From contig CALMPI010000010.1 of NCBI GenBank assembly GCA_937872175.1, positions 124,001 to 188,000 on the forward strand: a stretch of DNA of 64,000 nucleotides, read 5' to 3'. Positions 1 to 8,071 of the stretch are shown here, in pieces. Within the stretch, counting starts at the first letter, position 1, and every line of letters begins with the position of its first letter. This DNA is from an uncultured Flavobacteriales bacterium. GTDB taxonomy: Bacteria; Bacteroidota; Bacteroidia; Flavobacteriales_F; PHOS-HE28. Under the pieces are notes generated by a model. It was not told the DNA's origin and made no database searches. It saw only the letters and a program-made list of their open reading frames with translations. Both the position numbers and the translations under genes were made by a program.

Positions 1-1
1 C

Positions 2-2140
2 GCCAGCCAACAGGCAGCAGCCGGCATTCCGAACCGCGAAGAGATCCCCCTCAAATCCTTCTACACACCCGTCGATACCGAGCAGCTCGAGCACGTGCAC
101 TACGCCGCGGGCATCCCGCCCTACCTGCGTGGCCCCTACGGCAGCATGTACGCCATCCGTCCGTGGACCATAAGGCAGTACGCGGGCTTCAGCACGGCCG
201 AGGAGAGCAACGCCTTCTACCGCCGCAACCTCGCCGCCGGTCAGATGGGTTTGAGCGTCGCCTTCGACCTCGCCACGCACCGTGGTTACGACAGCGACCA
301 CCCGCGTGTGAAGGGCGATGTGGGCAAGGCGGGCGTGGCCATCAGCAGCGTGGAGGATATGAAGATCCTCTTCGACAGCATCCCGCTGGACAAGATGAGC
401 GTGAGCATGACCATGAACGGCGCCGTGCTGCCCATCATGGCCTTCTTCATCGTGGCGGCGGAGGAACAGGGCGTTCCCCCAGAGCAGCTGCAAGGCACCA
501 TCCAGAACGACATCCTGAAGGAGTTCATGGTGCGCAACACATACATCTATCCTCCGGGCCCCAGCATGCGCATCGTGGGCGACATCTTCAGCTACTGCGC
601 GAAGAAGTTGCCCAAGTTCAATAGCATCTCCATCAGCGGCTACCACATGCACGAGGCCGGTGCGCCCGCCGATCTGGAGCTCGCCTACACGCTCGCCGAC
701 GGCATCGAGTACGTACGCACAGGCATTGCATCAGGCATGCAGGTGGATGAGTTCGCCGGCCGCCTCAGCTTTTTTTGGGGGATCGGTATGGACCTTTTCA
801 TGGAAGTAGCCAAGATGCGCGCCGCCCGTCTGCTCTGGGCAAAAATGCTGAAGGAGGTCGGCGCCACCAGTCCGAAGAGCCTTGCGCTGCGCACGCACTG
901 CCAGACCAGCGGCTGGAGCCTCACCGCGCAGGACCCGTTCAACAACGTGGCGCGCACCACGGTGGAAGCGCTCGCGGCCGTGCTCGGCGGCACGCAATCG
1001 CTCCACACCAACTCGCTCGACGAGGCCATTGCGCTACCCACCGACTTCAGCGCCAAGATCGCCCGCGACACGCAGCTGTATCTGCAGAAGAACGCTGGCA
1101 TAACCAAGTGGATCGACCCGCTCGGCGGCAGCTACTACGTGGAAAGCCTCACGCACGAACTGGTGCACAAGGCCTGGGCGCGCATCAAGGAAGTGGAGGA
1201 GCTCGGCGGCATGAGCAAGGCCATCGAGACCGGATTGCCCAAGATGCGGATCGAGGAAGCCGCCGCGAAACGCCAGGCCCGCATCGACACCGGCAAGGAC
1301 CGCATCATCGGTGTGAACGCCTTCGTGACGGAGGAGGAGACGAAGATGGAATTGCTGGAAGTGGACAACAGCGCGGTGCGGGAATCGCAGATCGCTCGGT
1401 TGAATGCGATGAAGGCGGCAAGGAACGAGGTCTCGGTAGCCGAGGCACTTAGCGCACTGACGCAGGCCGCTAAGGCGAATGGCGAATGGTCGATGGCGAA
1501 TGGTGAGCGCCCCATTCACCATTCACCAACTCCCATTCACCAAGACAACCTCCTCGAACTCGCCGTCATCGCCGCAAGGCACCGCGCCACCCTCGGCGAG
1601 ATCAGCGACGCCCTCGAAAAAGCCTACGGCCGCTACAGCGCGGTGATCCGCAGCATCAGCGGTGTTTACTCAGCCGAAAGCATGCAGGACCCCGAGATGA
1701 AGGAGGCCATGCGCCTCGCCGATGAATTCGCCAAGCACGAAGGCCGCCGCCCGCGCATCCTCGTGGCCAAGATGGGCCAGGACGGGCACGACCGAGGCGC
1801 CAAGGTGATCGCCACCAGCTTCGCCGACATCGGCTTCGACGTGGACATCGGTCCGCTGTTCCAGACCCCGCAGGAAGTGGCCAAGCAGGCCATTGAGAAC
1901 GACGTGCACGTGCTGGGCATCAGCAGCCTCGCCGGTGGCCACAAGACCCTGGTGCCCGAGGTGATCAAGGAATTGCGCGAGACCTACAAGCGCCCCGACA
2001 TCCTGGTGGTGGCCGGTGGGGTGATCCCGCCGGATCATTTCCAGTTCCTGAAGGATGCCGGGTGTTTTGATGTGTATGGGCCGGGGACGAAGATCCCGGT
2101 GGCGGCCAAAGCCATCTTGAAGAAATTGTCCGCAGAATGA
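2..2140 (+). CDS. scpA: Methylmalonyl-CoA mutase, catalytic (large) subunit, 5'-truncated by the window
   Basis: Adenosylcobalamin-dependent mutase that interconverts methylmalonyl-CoA and succinyl-CoA in propionate metabolism; cytosolic. The frame is open from base 2. The first start-like codon (GTG at 95) lies inside conserved sequence, so the real start is upstream of the window. The TIM-barrel substrate domain shows [32 protein letters not shown] and MTMNGAVLP. The C-terminal B12 domain shows DGHDRG (His codon at 1787, the lower axial cobalt ligand), then GISSLAGGH and [11 protein letters not shown]. The linker between the domains carries about 20 extra residues encoded by a palindromic element at 1474-1545. 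The stop overlaps the next start (ATGA). A degenerate second copy of the tail lies at 2667-2755. A small-subunit partner gene would be expected upstream, outside the window. Confidence 0.97.
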   Translation, partial: ASQQAAAGIPNREEIPLKSFYTPVDTEQLEHVHYAAGIPPYLRGPYGSMYAIRPWTIRQYAGFSTAEESNAFYRRNLAAGQMGLSVAFDLATHRGYDSDHPRVKGDVGKAGVAISSVEDMKILFDSIPLDKMSVSMTMNGAVLPIMAFFIVAAEEQGVPPEQLQGTIQNDILKEFMVRNTYIYPPGPSMRIVGDIFSYCAKKLPKFNSISISGYHMHEAGAPADLELAYTLADGIEYVRTGIASGMQVDEFAGRLSFFWGIGMDLFMEVAKMRAARLLWAKMLKEVGATSPKSLALRTHCQTSGWSLTAQDPFNNVARTTVEALAAVLGGTQSLHTNSLDEAIALPTDFSAKIARDTQLYLQKNAGITKWIDPLGGSYYVESLTHELVHKAWARIKEVEELGGMSKAIETGLPKMRIEEAAAKRQARIDTGKDRIIGVNAFVTEEETKMELLEVDNSAVRESQIARLNAMKAARNEVSVAEALSALTQAAKANGEWSMANGERPIHHSPTPIHQDNLLELAVIAARHRATLGEISDALEKAYGRYSAVIRSISGVYSAESMQDPEMKEAMRLADEFAKHEGRRPRILVAKMGQDGHDRGAKVIATSFADIGFDVDIGPLFQTPQEVAKQAIENDVHVLGISSLAGGHKTLVPEVIKELRETYKRPDILVVAGGVIPPDHFQFLKDAGCFDVYGPGTKIPVAAKAILKKLSAE
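1474..1545. repeat. Palindromic repeat inserted in frame within the mutase linker
   Basis: The stretch is built from repeated GCGAATGG / CCATTCACC units in opposite orientations. GAATGGTGA (1498-1506) is followed after nine bases by its exact reverse complement TCACCATTC (1516-1524), and a further CCATTCACC lies at 1533-1541. It is translated as low-complexity Ser/His/Asn/Gly-rich residues ([13 protein letters not shown]) that family members normally lack between the barrel and B12 domains. The reading frame is preserved. Confidence 0.7.
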
Positions 2141-2658
2141 AAAGCCTCGCCACGTTGATACTATTGGCAGCTAGCATGCTGTGCTCGGCTCAGACCATCG
2201 ATTTGGGCAATGGCATCAAGATCATCGGCAACGTCATTCCATTCGATTCCACGCATCACCAGATCACACGGTGCGCAGTGTCGGATTGGACGTACAAGCC
2301 AGTTTGCCTTATCGATGGTTCACCATTCTTTGGGCATGACCTGGATATCGCTTTGCCTCGAATGCAGCTTGCATCCCTGAGCGTATCGATCGAAGGGCAA
2401 ATCGTCAACTTGGATGTTTCTGGAATGTTCAATCCCAATGGCTACGAGCCGTTGAGGCCGGATCAATTCAAGATCGAACAGTCAGATGGACACAATGCCA
2501 TGGACATCATTGGCCTCTTCTCGGATGGTGCTGGCACCTATGTGGCTGTTTGGAAAGTCATGGCAGGCGGTTCGATCCGTACGTTGATCTCCGGAAGTGA
2601 AACTGAAGTCGTGCATTGGTGGCATGAGGTACCATACACTGAACCTTCGAAGCGATGA
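2137..2658 (+). CDS. Unknown small secreted protein, lower GC than its neighbours
   Basis: A 173-residue protein of unrecognised family. An N-terminal signal peptide ([19 protein letters not shown], likely cut after SAQ) predicts export to the periplasm or surface. The rest is a mixed alpha/beta sequence with no motif I can name; GWxx-type or catalytic signatures are absent, and there is one WWHE near the end. The ATG overlaps the mutase stop (ATGA), so translation is probably coupled. Base composition and codon use (many A/T third positions) differ from the mutase and from the genes after 3.9 kb, suggesting acquisition. Nine bases after its stop lies a degenerate copy of the mutase 3' end, so this gene sits between two mutase tails. 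Confidence 0.75.
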   Translation: MKSLATLILLAASMLCSAQTIDLGNGIKIIGNVIPFDSTHHQITRCAVSDWTYKPVCLIDGSPFFGHDLDIALPRMQLASLSVSIEGQIVNLDVSGMFNPNGYEPLRPDQFKIEQSDGHNAMDIIGLFSDGAGTYVAVWKVMAGGSIRTLISGSETEVVHWWHEVPYTEPSKR

Positions 2659-2666
2659 GCAATAGA

Positions 2667-2755
2667 TTGAAGCAGGCCGGGTGCTTCGATGCGTACGGGC
2701 CGGGGACGAAGATCCGGTGGCGGCGAAGGGGATCGTTGAGGCGCTGATAAGTTGA
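2667..2755 (+). pseudogene. Degenerate duplicate of the methylmalonyl-CoA mutase 3' end
   Basis: This stretch aligns with the mutase tail at about 2047-2140, sharing GGGCCGGGGACGAAGATCC exactly. Read with one base restored after 2714, it encodes LKQAGCFDAYGPGTKI, then PVAAKGIVEALIS and a stop at 2753-2755, parallel to [25 protein letters not shown] in the intact gene. The missing base is a frameshift, and no start is present. It looks like a displaced or duplicated gene end rather than a functional gene. The next gene starts two bases later. Confidence 0.8.
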
Positions 2756-2757
2756 TC

Positions 2758-3309
2758 ATGGGCTTCGGTTTCAATTTGCTCTTCCTCCCTTTACTGCTCC
2801 TTAGCGGAGCTGTATGTCTCGTCTGGATCATTGTAACACCAGCCGAACATAGGGCGAAGGTCGTGCGATGGATACTGAAGCTATATGGGCTAGCCGCCCT
2901 GGCCTTGATGGCTGTGTTCCTTCTGGGTCGCTGGAAAGAGTCTCGAAATGCGCTCATTCAACCAAGTCGCCTTGACATCATAGGTGCCTATGTAGTGGAT
3001 ACGAACATGTTCGGAGGCCCCCAAGCCCGTTGGCAGTTCGATCATCATCGTATCCTGATCACTGACAGGGACTCCCTGATCTTGGAAATCCTGAATGACG
3101 GACTGATAAGCCATCGGTATGCGCGTGCATTTGAACCTGTCCCCGTATCCGGTCTACTGCATTTCAGGTGGCAGTTCAAGGAAAGTGACGATAGCGCCTA
3201 CCATCACATCATCGCAACTGAACCCATCATGGTCCGATCTCATTCGAGCTACTACTACGTCTTCCCGTCGTACCGCTACGGAAACATGTTCTTCCGAAAG
3301 GAGGAATAA
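2758..3309 (+). CDS. Unknown membrane protein with two N-terminal transmembrane helices
   Basis: A 183-residue protein of unrecognised family. I chose the ATG at 2758; a TTG at 2752 is an alternative. Two hydrophobic helices (about residues 5-25 and 40-58) are followed by a soluble domain of about 120 residues rich in aromatics and His (QFDHHRILITDRDS, SSYYYVFPSYRYG). Composition is lower in GC than most of the window, matching the gene at 2137. It begins two bases after the stop of the degenerate mutase tail, so its position mirrors that of the preceding unknown gene behind the intact tail. No function can be assigned. Confidence 0.65.
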   Translation: MGFGFNLLFLPLLLLSGAVCLVWIIVTPAEHRAKVVRWILKLYGLAALALMAVFLLGRWKESRNALIQPSRLDIIGAYVVDTNMFGGPQARWQFDHHRILITDRDSLILEILNDGLISHRYARAFEPVPVSGLLHFRWQFKESDDSAYHHIIATEPIMVRSHSSYYYVFPSYRYGNMFFRKEE

Positions 3310-3313
3310 CCGC

Positions 3314-3481
3314 TGCGACCCCTTCTGGGTCGAATGCCTGTTGGGTTGGGCCAAATGCTAATGTCTGTGACCCCTTCGGGGTCATGGTCACCCCGATGTC
3401 GGGTGACCCGCACACGACCCCGGAGGGGTCGCAGCCATTAGATCAGGATCGTCCGAGTCCACCACGACCCTGAAGGGGTCG
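3314..3481. repeat. Four intergenic GACCCC...GGGGTC palindromes
   Basis: Four short hairpins with the same core occur within about 170 bases: GCGACCCCTTCTGGGTCG (3315-3332), TGACCCCTTCGGGGTCA (3368-3384), CGACCCCGGAGGGGTCG (3415-3431) and CGACCCTGAAGGGGTCG (3465-3481). Flanks often read GCAGnCATTA/GCAGGCATCA. They lie downstream of the membrane-protein gene and look like REP-type intergenic palindromes. The first may also help terminate transcription, although no T-run follows it. Confidence 0.65.
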
Positions 3482-3551
3482 CAGGCATCAGGCCGGATGT
3501 CCGCAGTTCCATGGTCCCGGCCCTGATCATCCCGTTGTGCAGGCTCTCGCA

Positions 3552-3677
3552 TTTCGCGTTAGGGACAGCAGCGGAAAGCCCACAGCGAGGAACGAGCGAG
3601 GACTTGCAGCGAATGGCCCGACGGCGACATCCCGAGCGAAGGCTCTGCGAAGCGAAGGGACGAGCCGGAACGCCCCC
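3552..3677. repeat. Structured intergenic element with internal direct repeat
   Basis: This non-coding stretch begins TTTCGCGTTAGGGACAGCAG and contains two copies of a GCAGCGnAnnGCCC motif (3568-3581 and 3606-3619) separated by purine-rich GCGAGGAACGAGCGAGGAC. It resembles, from memory, an intergenic repeat I associate with several Bacteroidota genomes; this is unverified. No credible reading frame runs through it. A repeated element or a structured RNA are both possible. Confidence 0.45.
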
Positions 3678-3681
3678 AACC

Positions 3682-3768
3682 GATCAGACAATGAGCGGAT
3701 CAGATGATCAGACAATGCACCTGCCCCGGCATTCCATCTTCTGATCATCTGATCGTCTGATCATCTGG
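3682..3768. repeat. Imperfect long inverted repeat built of GATCAGA units
   Basis: GATCAGACAATG occurs twice (3682-3693 and 3706-3717). The downstream arm (3740-3768) is a run of CTGATC/TCATCTG units that can pair with it, giving an imperfect stem of roughly 30 bases. It lies upstream of the hipBA-like operon and could be a recombination scar, a terminator-like structure or a short mobile repeat. Confidence 0.5.
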
Positions 3769-3864
3769 TCCCATGTGTTGTTTTTAGACATCACTATTTC
3801 CATCCTGTTGACATTATGATGCTCTTGCGCATCGTTTGGATGCAACAGAACCGAAGGGAATGCG

Positions 3865-3872
3865 TATACTTG
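3865..3872 (+). promoter_or_regulatory. Candidate -7 promoter element of the hipBA-like operon
   Basis: TATACTTG, 41 bases upstream of the antitoxin start, resembles the Bacteroidota -7 element (TAnnTTTG and variants). The same TAnACTTG form recurs at 12980 and 35017. No convincing TTG -33 box is seen at the usual spacing. Confidence 0.35.
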
Positions 3873-3913
3873 TGGCGGGAAAGCTGCGTTAGTGAACTGA
3901 ACCCACCTTTACG

Positions 3914-4279
3914 ATGGCTACGAGCAACATCAACTGGCAGGCCCTGAGCGACACCCAGGTGGTGGAACGGCTGGGCGCGGAGCTGCGGCGCATGCGGCTG
4001 GAGCGCAACCTGAGCCAGGCCGAGGTGGCCACCCGCGCGGGTCTGGACCGCACCACCGTGGTGAAGCTGGAGGCCGGTCGGGCCGCCACGCTGCTCACCT
4101 TGGTACAGGTGCTGCGCGCCATCGGGCGGCTGGAGCTGCTCGATGCCTTCCACCAGGAGCCGCAGCCCACGCCCTACATGCTGGTGGAGGCCCAGGAGAA
4201 GTACCTGAAGAAGCAGCGCAAGCGCGCAAGCCGCAAGAAGCCCGATGTGGGGCCGCCCAAACCCAAGAGCACATGGTAA
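3914..4279 (+). CDS. HipB-like helix-turn-helix antitoxin / repressor
   Basis: A 121-residue DNA-binding protein with an XRE/Cro-type helix-turn-helix at about residues 18-75 (LGAELRRMRLERNLSQAEVATRAG, then LDRTTVVKLEAGRAATL). This is the pattern of HipB-type antitoxins. The C-terminal third is a basic, Lys/Pro-rich tail (KKQRKRASRKKP) longer than in classical HipB. Its last seven bases overlap the HipA-like gene, the usual order for this toxin-antitoxin family. By analogy it should neutralise the kinase and autorepress the operon. Inverted repeats lie upstream, but I cannot assign an operator. Confidence 0.85.
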   Translation: MATSNINWQALSDTQVVERLGAELRRMRLERNLSQAEVATRAGLDRTTVVKLEAGRAATLLTLVQVLRAIGRLELLDAFHQEPQPTPYMLVEAQEKYLKKQRKRASRKKPDVGPPKPKSTW

Positions 4280-5586
4280 CCCACGCACGCGTGCTCCTCT
4301 GGGGCCAGGTGGTGGGCCTGGTGGTGTGGGACGACCAACAGCAACGGGCCACCTTCCAGTACGACCGCGCCTTTACGCGCAGCGGGCTGGACGTGGCGCC
4401 GATCATGATGCCGCTGGCGAAGGCGCGCGGCGGCGACGAGGTCTTCAGCTTCGGCGATGTGCGCGACGAGACCTTCCGCGGGTTGCCGGGGCTGCTGGCC
4501 GACAGCCTGCCCGACCGTTTCGGCGAGCAGATCCTGAACGCGTGGCTGGCCACCCAGCAGCGCACGCCCGGCAGCGCCAACCCCGTGGAGCGCCTGTGCT
4601 ACACGGGTCGCCGCGGCATGGGCGCACTGGAGTTCGAGCCAAGCCACAACGAATGGGAAGCCAGCAGCGAGGCCCTGCAGGTGGAGGACCTGGTGCGCGT
4701 GGCGAACAGCGTGCTGTACGAGCGCGCGGCCTTCCGCACGAACCACAAGAAGAAGGGTCGCGAAGAGGCCTTGATGGACATCCTGCAAGTGGGCACCTCG
4801 GCCGGCGGCGCGCGCGCCAAGGCGATCGTGGCCTTCAACGCCGATACCGGCGAGGTGCGCAGCGGACAGATCGACGGTCTGCCGGGCTTCACCTACTGCC
4901 TGATCAAGTTCGACGGGGTGACGAACGAAAAGCTCGGCGATCCCAAGGGCTACGGGCGCATCGAGTACGCCTACCACCTGATGGCGCGGGCCTGCGGCGT
5001 GGAGATGATGCCCTGTCGGCTGTTGGAGGAGCACGGCCGCGCGCACTTCCTCACCCAGCGCTTCGACCGCGTGCGCGACGCGGAAGGCGCGGTGCACAAG
5101 CTGCACATGGCCACGCTCTGCGGCATCGCGCACATGGACTACAACCAGCCACTGGTGCACAGCTACGAGCAGGCCTTCCAGGTGATGCGCGTGCTGGGCC
5201 TGCCCTACCCCGCCGCCGTGGAGCTCTTCCGCCGCATGTGCTTCAACGTGGTGGCCATGAACTGCGACGACCACACGAAGAACATCAGCTTCCTGATGGA
5301 CCCGCAGGGCGAGTGGCACCTGGCCCCGGCCTACGACGTGACCTACGCCTACCACCCGGACAGCCTGTGGCTGCGGCAGCACCAAATGAGCGTGAACGGC
5401 AAGCGCACGGGCATCACCCACGAGGACCTGATGGCGGTGGCCAAGGCGATGAACATTAAGAAGGCCCCAGCGATCATCGACGAGGTGAAGGCCGGGGTGA
5501 AGCGGTGGAAGACCTTCGCGAAGAAGGCGGAGATGCCCGCGAAGCAGGTGGAAGCGATCGCGGGGCAGCACTTGACCCGGATCTAA
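4273..5586 (+). CDS. HipA-family serine/threonine kinase toxin
   Basis: A 437-residue protein of the HipA kinase family, whose characterised members phosphorylate aminoacyl-tRNA synthetases or translation factors and cause growth arrest. The N-terminal subdomain has GLPGLLADSLPDRFG and YTGRRGMGALEF. The glycine-rich nucleotide loop GTSAGGARAKA begins near residue 174, with Ser176 a candidate autophosphorylation site. The catalytic loop is NCDDHTKN, with Asp332 in the position of E. coli HipA Asp309, and the metal ligand is Asp355 in APAYD. All key kinase residues are present, so it looks active. The start overlaps the antitoxin stop. Directly after its stop is a decayed Smr-gene fragment. Confidence 0.9.
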   Translation: MVTHARVLLWGQVVGLVVWDDQQQRATFQYDRAFTRSGLDVAPIMMPLAKARGGDEVFSFGDVRDETFRGLPGLLADSLPDRFGEQILNAWLATQQRTPGSANPVERLCYTGRRGMGALEFEPSHNEWEASSEALQVEDLVRVANSVLYERAAFRTNHKKKGREEALMDILQVGTSAGGARAKAIVAFNADTGEVRSGQIDGLPGFTYCLIKFDGVTNEKLGDPKGYGRIEYAYHLMARACGVEMMPCRLLEEHGRAHFLTQRFDRVRDAEGAVHKLHMATLCGIAHMDYNQPLVHSYEQAFQVMRVLGLPYPAAVELFRRMCFNVVAMNCDDHTKNISFLMDPQGEWHLAPAYDVTYAYHPDSLWLRQHQMSVNGKRTGITHEDLMAVAKAMNIKKAPAIIDEVKAGVKRWKTFAKKAEMPAKQVEAIAGQHLTRI

Positions 5587-5589
5587 GCC

Positions 5590-5680
5590 TTGAGCAGGCA
5601 CAAGCTCGACCGGCACGACCTCTTGAACAAAGGCGGGGAGATCGATCGCGCTTGGCATGGGGCGATGACCTTCTGCGTCG
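5590..5680 (+). pseudogene. Decayed N-terminal fragment of an Smr-domain gene
   Basis: Three bases after the kinase stop, the sequence from TTG at 5590 aligns over about 90 bases with the start of the intact Smr gene at 8068. It reads SRHKLDRHDLLNKGGEIDRA where the intact protein reads SKHKLDLHDIFNKGDQIDRA, and continues in register to MTFC versus MDFC. After about 5680 the similarity ends, so the C-terminal GKGSG motif is absent. A truncated duplicate that no longer encodes a full domain. Confidence 0.7.
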
Positions 5681-5760
5681 GGCAGTGGCACCCCACCCAT
5701 CTCCCCCATCCTCCGCTCATTCATTGTAACCGAACGATGTAGGCAAGGCGTCCTAGTTTC

Positions 5761-7413
5761 ATGCCCATGAACACCTCACTCCGCCCCTACCTGACCGCGC
5801 TGCTGCTGGCACCGCTCTGCGCCGGTGCCCAGATCGATCCGGACATGAAAGCCCAGCTGGATGCCGCTGTGGAGGAACACTTCACGGCCGATGCGCCCGG
5901 TGGGGTGGTGCTGGTGGCCAGGGGCGAGATGATCCTGTACGAGCGCGCGTTGGGCCTGGCGGACATGGCGGCGAAGAAGCCCCTGAGCACCACGAGCATG
6001 TTGCGCATCGGTAGCGTGACGAAGCAGTTCACCGGTGTGGCGATCCTGCAACTGGCGGAACAGGGCAAGCTGAAGGTGACCGACGAGATCCAGCAATACG
6101 TGGACTTCCCGAAGAAGGAGCACCCGATCACCATCGAGCACTTGGTGTCACACACCTCGGGCATTCCCAACTTCACGGACCTGCCACTGTACAACGCTGC
6201 GGCGTATGCGAAGGACGCGACGATCCCGGAACTGATCGCACACTTCAAGGACCTGCCCTTGGAATTCGAGCCGGGTACCAAATGGAGCTACAGCAACAGC
6301 GGTTACATCCTGCTTACGGCCATTGTGGAGCGCGTGAGCGGCTTGTCGTGGACGGACTATGCGGAGAAACACCTGCTCGGACCAGCGGGCATGACGCAAA
6401 GCAGCGCTTCCATCAACAGCGCCTTCCTGCCCAACGAGCCCGGACCGGGCTACCAGCCCGAAGGCGATGGCTGGGCGCCGGCCCTTCCGGTAAGCCTGGC
6501 GTGGCCGCGTGGCGCAGGTGCGATCCGCAGCACGGTGGGCGACCTGTGGAAGTGGAACACGGCGGTACACAAGGGAACCTTGCTATCGGCAGCGATGCGC
6601 GAGAAAGCCTTCTCTGCTTATCAACTGGCTGATGGTTCATCCACGGACTACGGCTACGGCTGGATGTCCATGAACGTGCAAGGCAGCCCCACGCACGAGC
6701 ACAGTGGCGGCATCAACGGATCCACCACCAACTCGGTCTACCTGCCCAAGGAGGAGATCTACGTGGCGGTGTTGGTGAACCGGGAATCCGGTGATGCTTC
6801 GACATTGGCACCGAAACTGGCGGCCATCGCATTGGGGAAACCGTACGGTGGTACCGAACATCCATTGTCGGCAGAGCACGCGCAGGAGTACACCGGTGTG
6901 TACGTGAACGAGAACGGTGTGGAACGCTACATAACGGCCGATGAGAAGGGTCTCCACGCGCAACGCCAGGGTGGCGGCCGATCCGATCTGCGGTACCTGG
7001 GCAACGACCGTTTCCTGTACACGCAGGACGTGATCAACTTGAGCTTTACGCGCATCGATGGCAAAGTGATCGGCGCCCTGTTCCAGTCGCGCAGTGGCGA
7101 AGAGGAACTGGTGCGAAGCGACAAGCCGCTGCCCGCACGCACAGCAATACCATTGAACAACGCCGAGTTGCAGCCATACGTGGGTGAATACGAACTGGCG
7201 CCGGGCTTCACGCTCACCTTTCGAGCGGATGGTGACCGCTTTTTCACGCGTGCGACCGGACAGCAAGAGTTCGAGGTGTTCGGCTCGGCGCCGCACGAGT
7301 TCTTCCTGACGGTAGTGGATGCGAGCATGACCTTCCACCCCGAAGCGGATGGCACGATACAACGGCTGACCTTCAGGCAAGGCGGTGAGATGGAGGGAAA
7401 ACGCGTGAAGTGA
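5761..7413 (+). CDS. Secreted serine hydrolase, class C beta-lactamase / penicillin-binding fold
   Basis: A 550-residue exported enzyme with the active-site set of the beta-lactamase (AmpC/DD-peptidase/esterase) family: SxxK as Ser85-Val-Thr-Lys88, YxN as Tyr177-Ser-Asn179, and HSGG at His314. The signal peptide ends near AQ at residue 23; ATG at 5767 is a possible alternative start. After the catalytic domain, about 200 residues form two beta-rich repeats resembling the DUF3471-type C-terminal domains common in Bacteroidota members (VGEYELAPGFTLTF). Substrate cannot be told from sequence; D-amino-acid peptides or esters are likelier than antibiotics. It stands alone, with an Smr fragment upstream and a DUF523 gene 22 bases downstream. 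Confidence 0.88.
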   Translation: MPMNTSLRPYLTALLLAPLCAGAQIDPDMKAQLDAAVEEHFTADAPGGVVLVARGEMILYERALGLADMAAKKPLSTTSMLRIGSVTKQFTGVAILQLAEQGKLKVTDEIQQYVDFPKKEHPITIEHLVSHTSGIPNFTDLPLYNAAAYAKDATIPELIAHFKDLPLEFEPGTKWSYSNSGYILLTAIVERVSGLSWTDYAEKHLLGPAGMTQSSASINSAFLPNEPGPGYQPEGDGWAPALPVSLAWPRGAGAIRSTVGDLWKWNTAVHKGTLLSAAMREKAFSAYQLADGSSTDYGYGWMSMNVQGSPTHEHSGGINGSTTNSVYLPKEEIYVAVLVNRESGDASTLAPKLAAIALGKPYGGTEHPLSAEHAQEYTGVYVNENGVERYITADEKGLHAQRQGGGRSDLRYLGNDRFLYTQDVINLSFTRIDGKVIGALFQSRSGEEELVRSDKPLPARTAIPLNNAELQPYVGEYELAPGFTLTFRADGDRFFTRATGQQEFEVFGSAPHEFFLTVVDASMTFHPEADGTIQRLTFRQGGEMEGKRVK

Positions 7414-7435
7414 GTTGCGGAATACCTTCACGGCG

Positions 7436-8071
7436 ATGGAGCGTCCGGCACACCTCCCTGCTCAGGCTTTCTTCGAACGAACCCGACCAACGACGGACAA
7501 GCCGCTTGTAGTGATGATGAGCGCCTGCCTCGGCGGCGTTGGCTGCGGTGTGGACGGTAGCACCAACGGCGACCACACACCGCTTCGATCCTGGCTGGTG
7601 CGCCCCGAGGTGCGGCTGGTGAAGTTCTGCCCCGAGGACTTTTCCTTCGGCACGCCGCGCATGACACCCGACAGCCATGGCGGCAACGGCTTCGATGTGC
7701 TGGACGGCAAGGCCCGCTCGCTGGCGGAGGACGGCACCGACTGGACCAAGGGCATGGTGAAGGCCGCGTACGAGATGCGGGACCGGGCCCTGCGTGAGCG
7801 CGTGGACGTGGCGATCCTGATGGACATGAGCGGTGCCTGCGGCAGCACGGTGACCTACCTGGGCTCACGCTTCGCGGCGGACAAGGTGTACCAACAGGGT
7901 CCGGGTGTGGCGGCGGCGGCCTTGATCCGAGCGGGTATCCCGGTGATCTCGCAGCGCGACGACCGTTCGCTGCGGATGCTGCGCGACCTGCTCGACGGCA
8001 CGCACACGGTCAACGACGAGCGCGACCACTGGGAGAAGGAGTGGTACCAGCGCTACTTCGCGCGGCCATGA
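7436..8071 (+). CDS. DUF523 family cytosolic protein
   Basis: A 211-residue protein of the DUF523 (YbbK-like) family. Recognised by the conserved Cys-containing N-terminus MSACLGGVGCGVDG, the CPEDFSFGTPR segment, SGACGST in mid protein, and GPGVAAAALIRAGIPVISQ near the end. The conserved cysteines suggest metal or cofactor binding, but no reaction is established to my knowledge. I prefer ATG 7436; a TTG at 7415 would add seven residues. Its stop overlaps the ATG of the Smr protein (ATGA), so the two are co-translated and possibly functionally linked. Confidence 0.8.
   Translation: MERPAHLPAQAFFERTRPTTDKPLVVMMSACLGGVGCGVDGSTNGDHTPLRSWLVRPEVRLVKFCPEDFSFGTPRMTPDSHGGNGFDVLDGKARSLAEDGTDWTKGMVKAAYEMRDRALRERVDVAILMDMSGACGSTVTYLGSRFAADKVYQQGPGVAAAALIRAGIPVISQRDDRSLRMLRDLLDGTHTVNDERDHWEKEWYQRYFARP

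Noticed and set aside
3511-3744. Short plus- and minus-strand frames in the repeat-rich gap before hipBA
   Set aside because: They run through repeated and hairpin-forming sequence and show no protein-like pattern.
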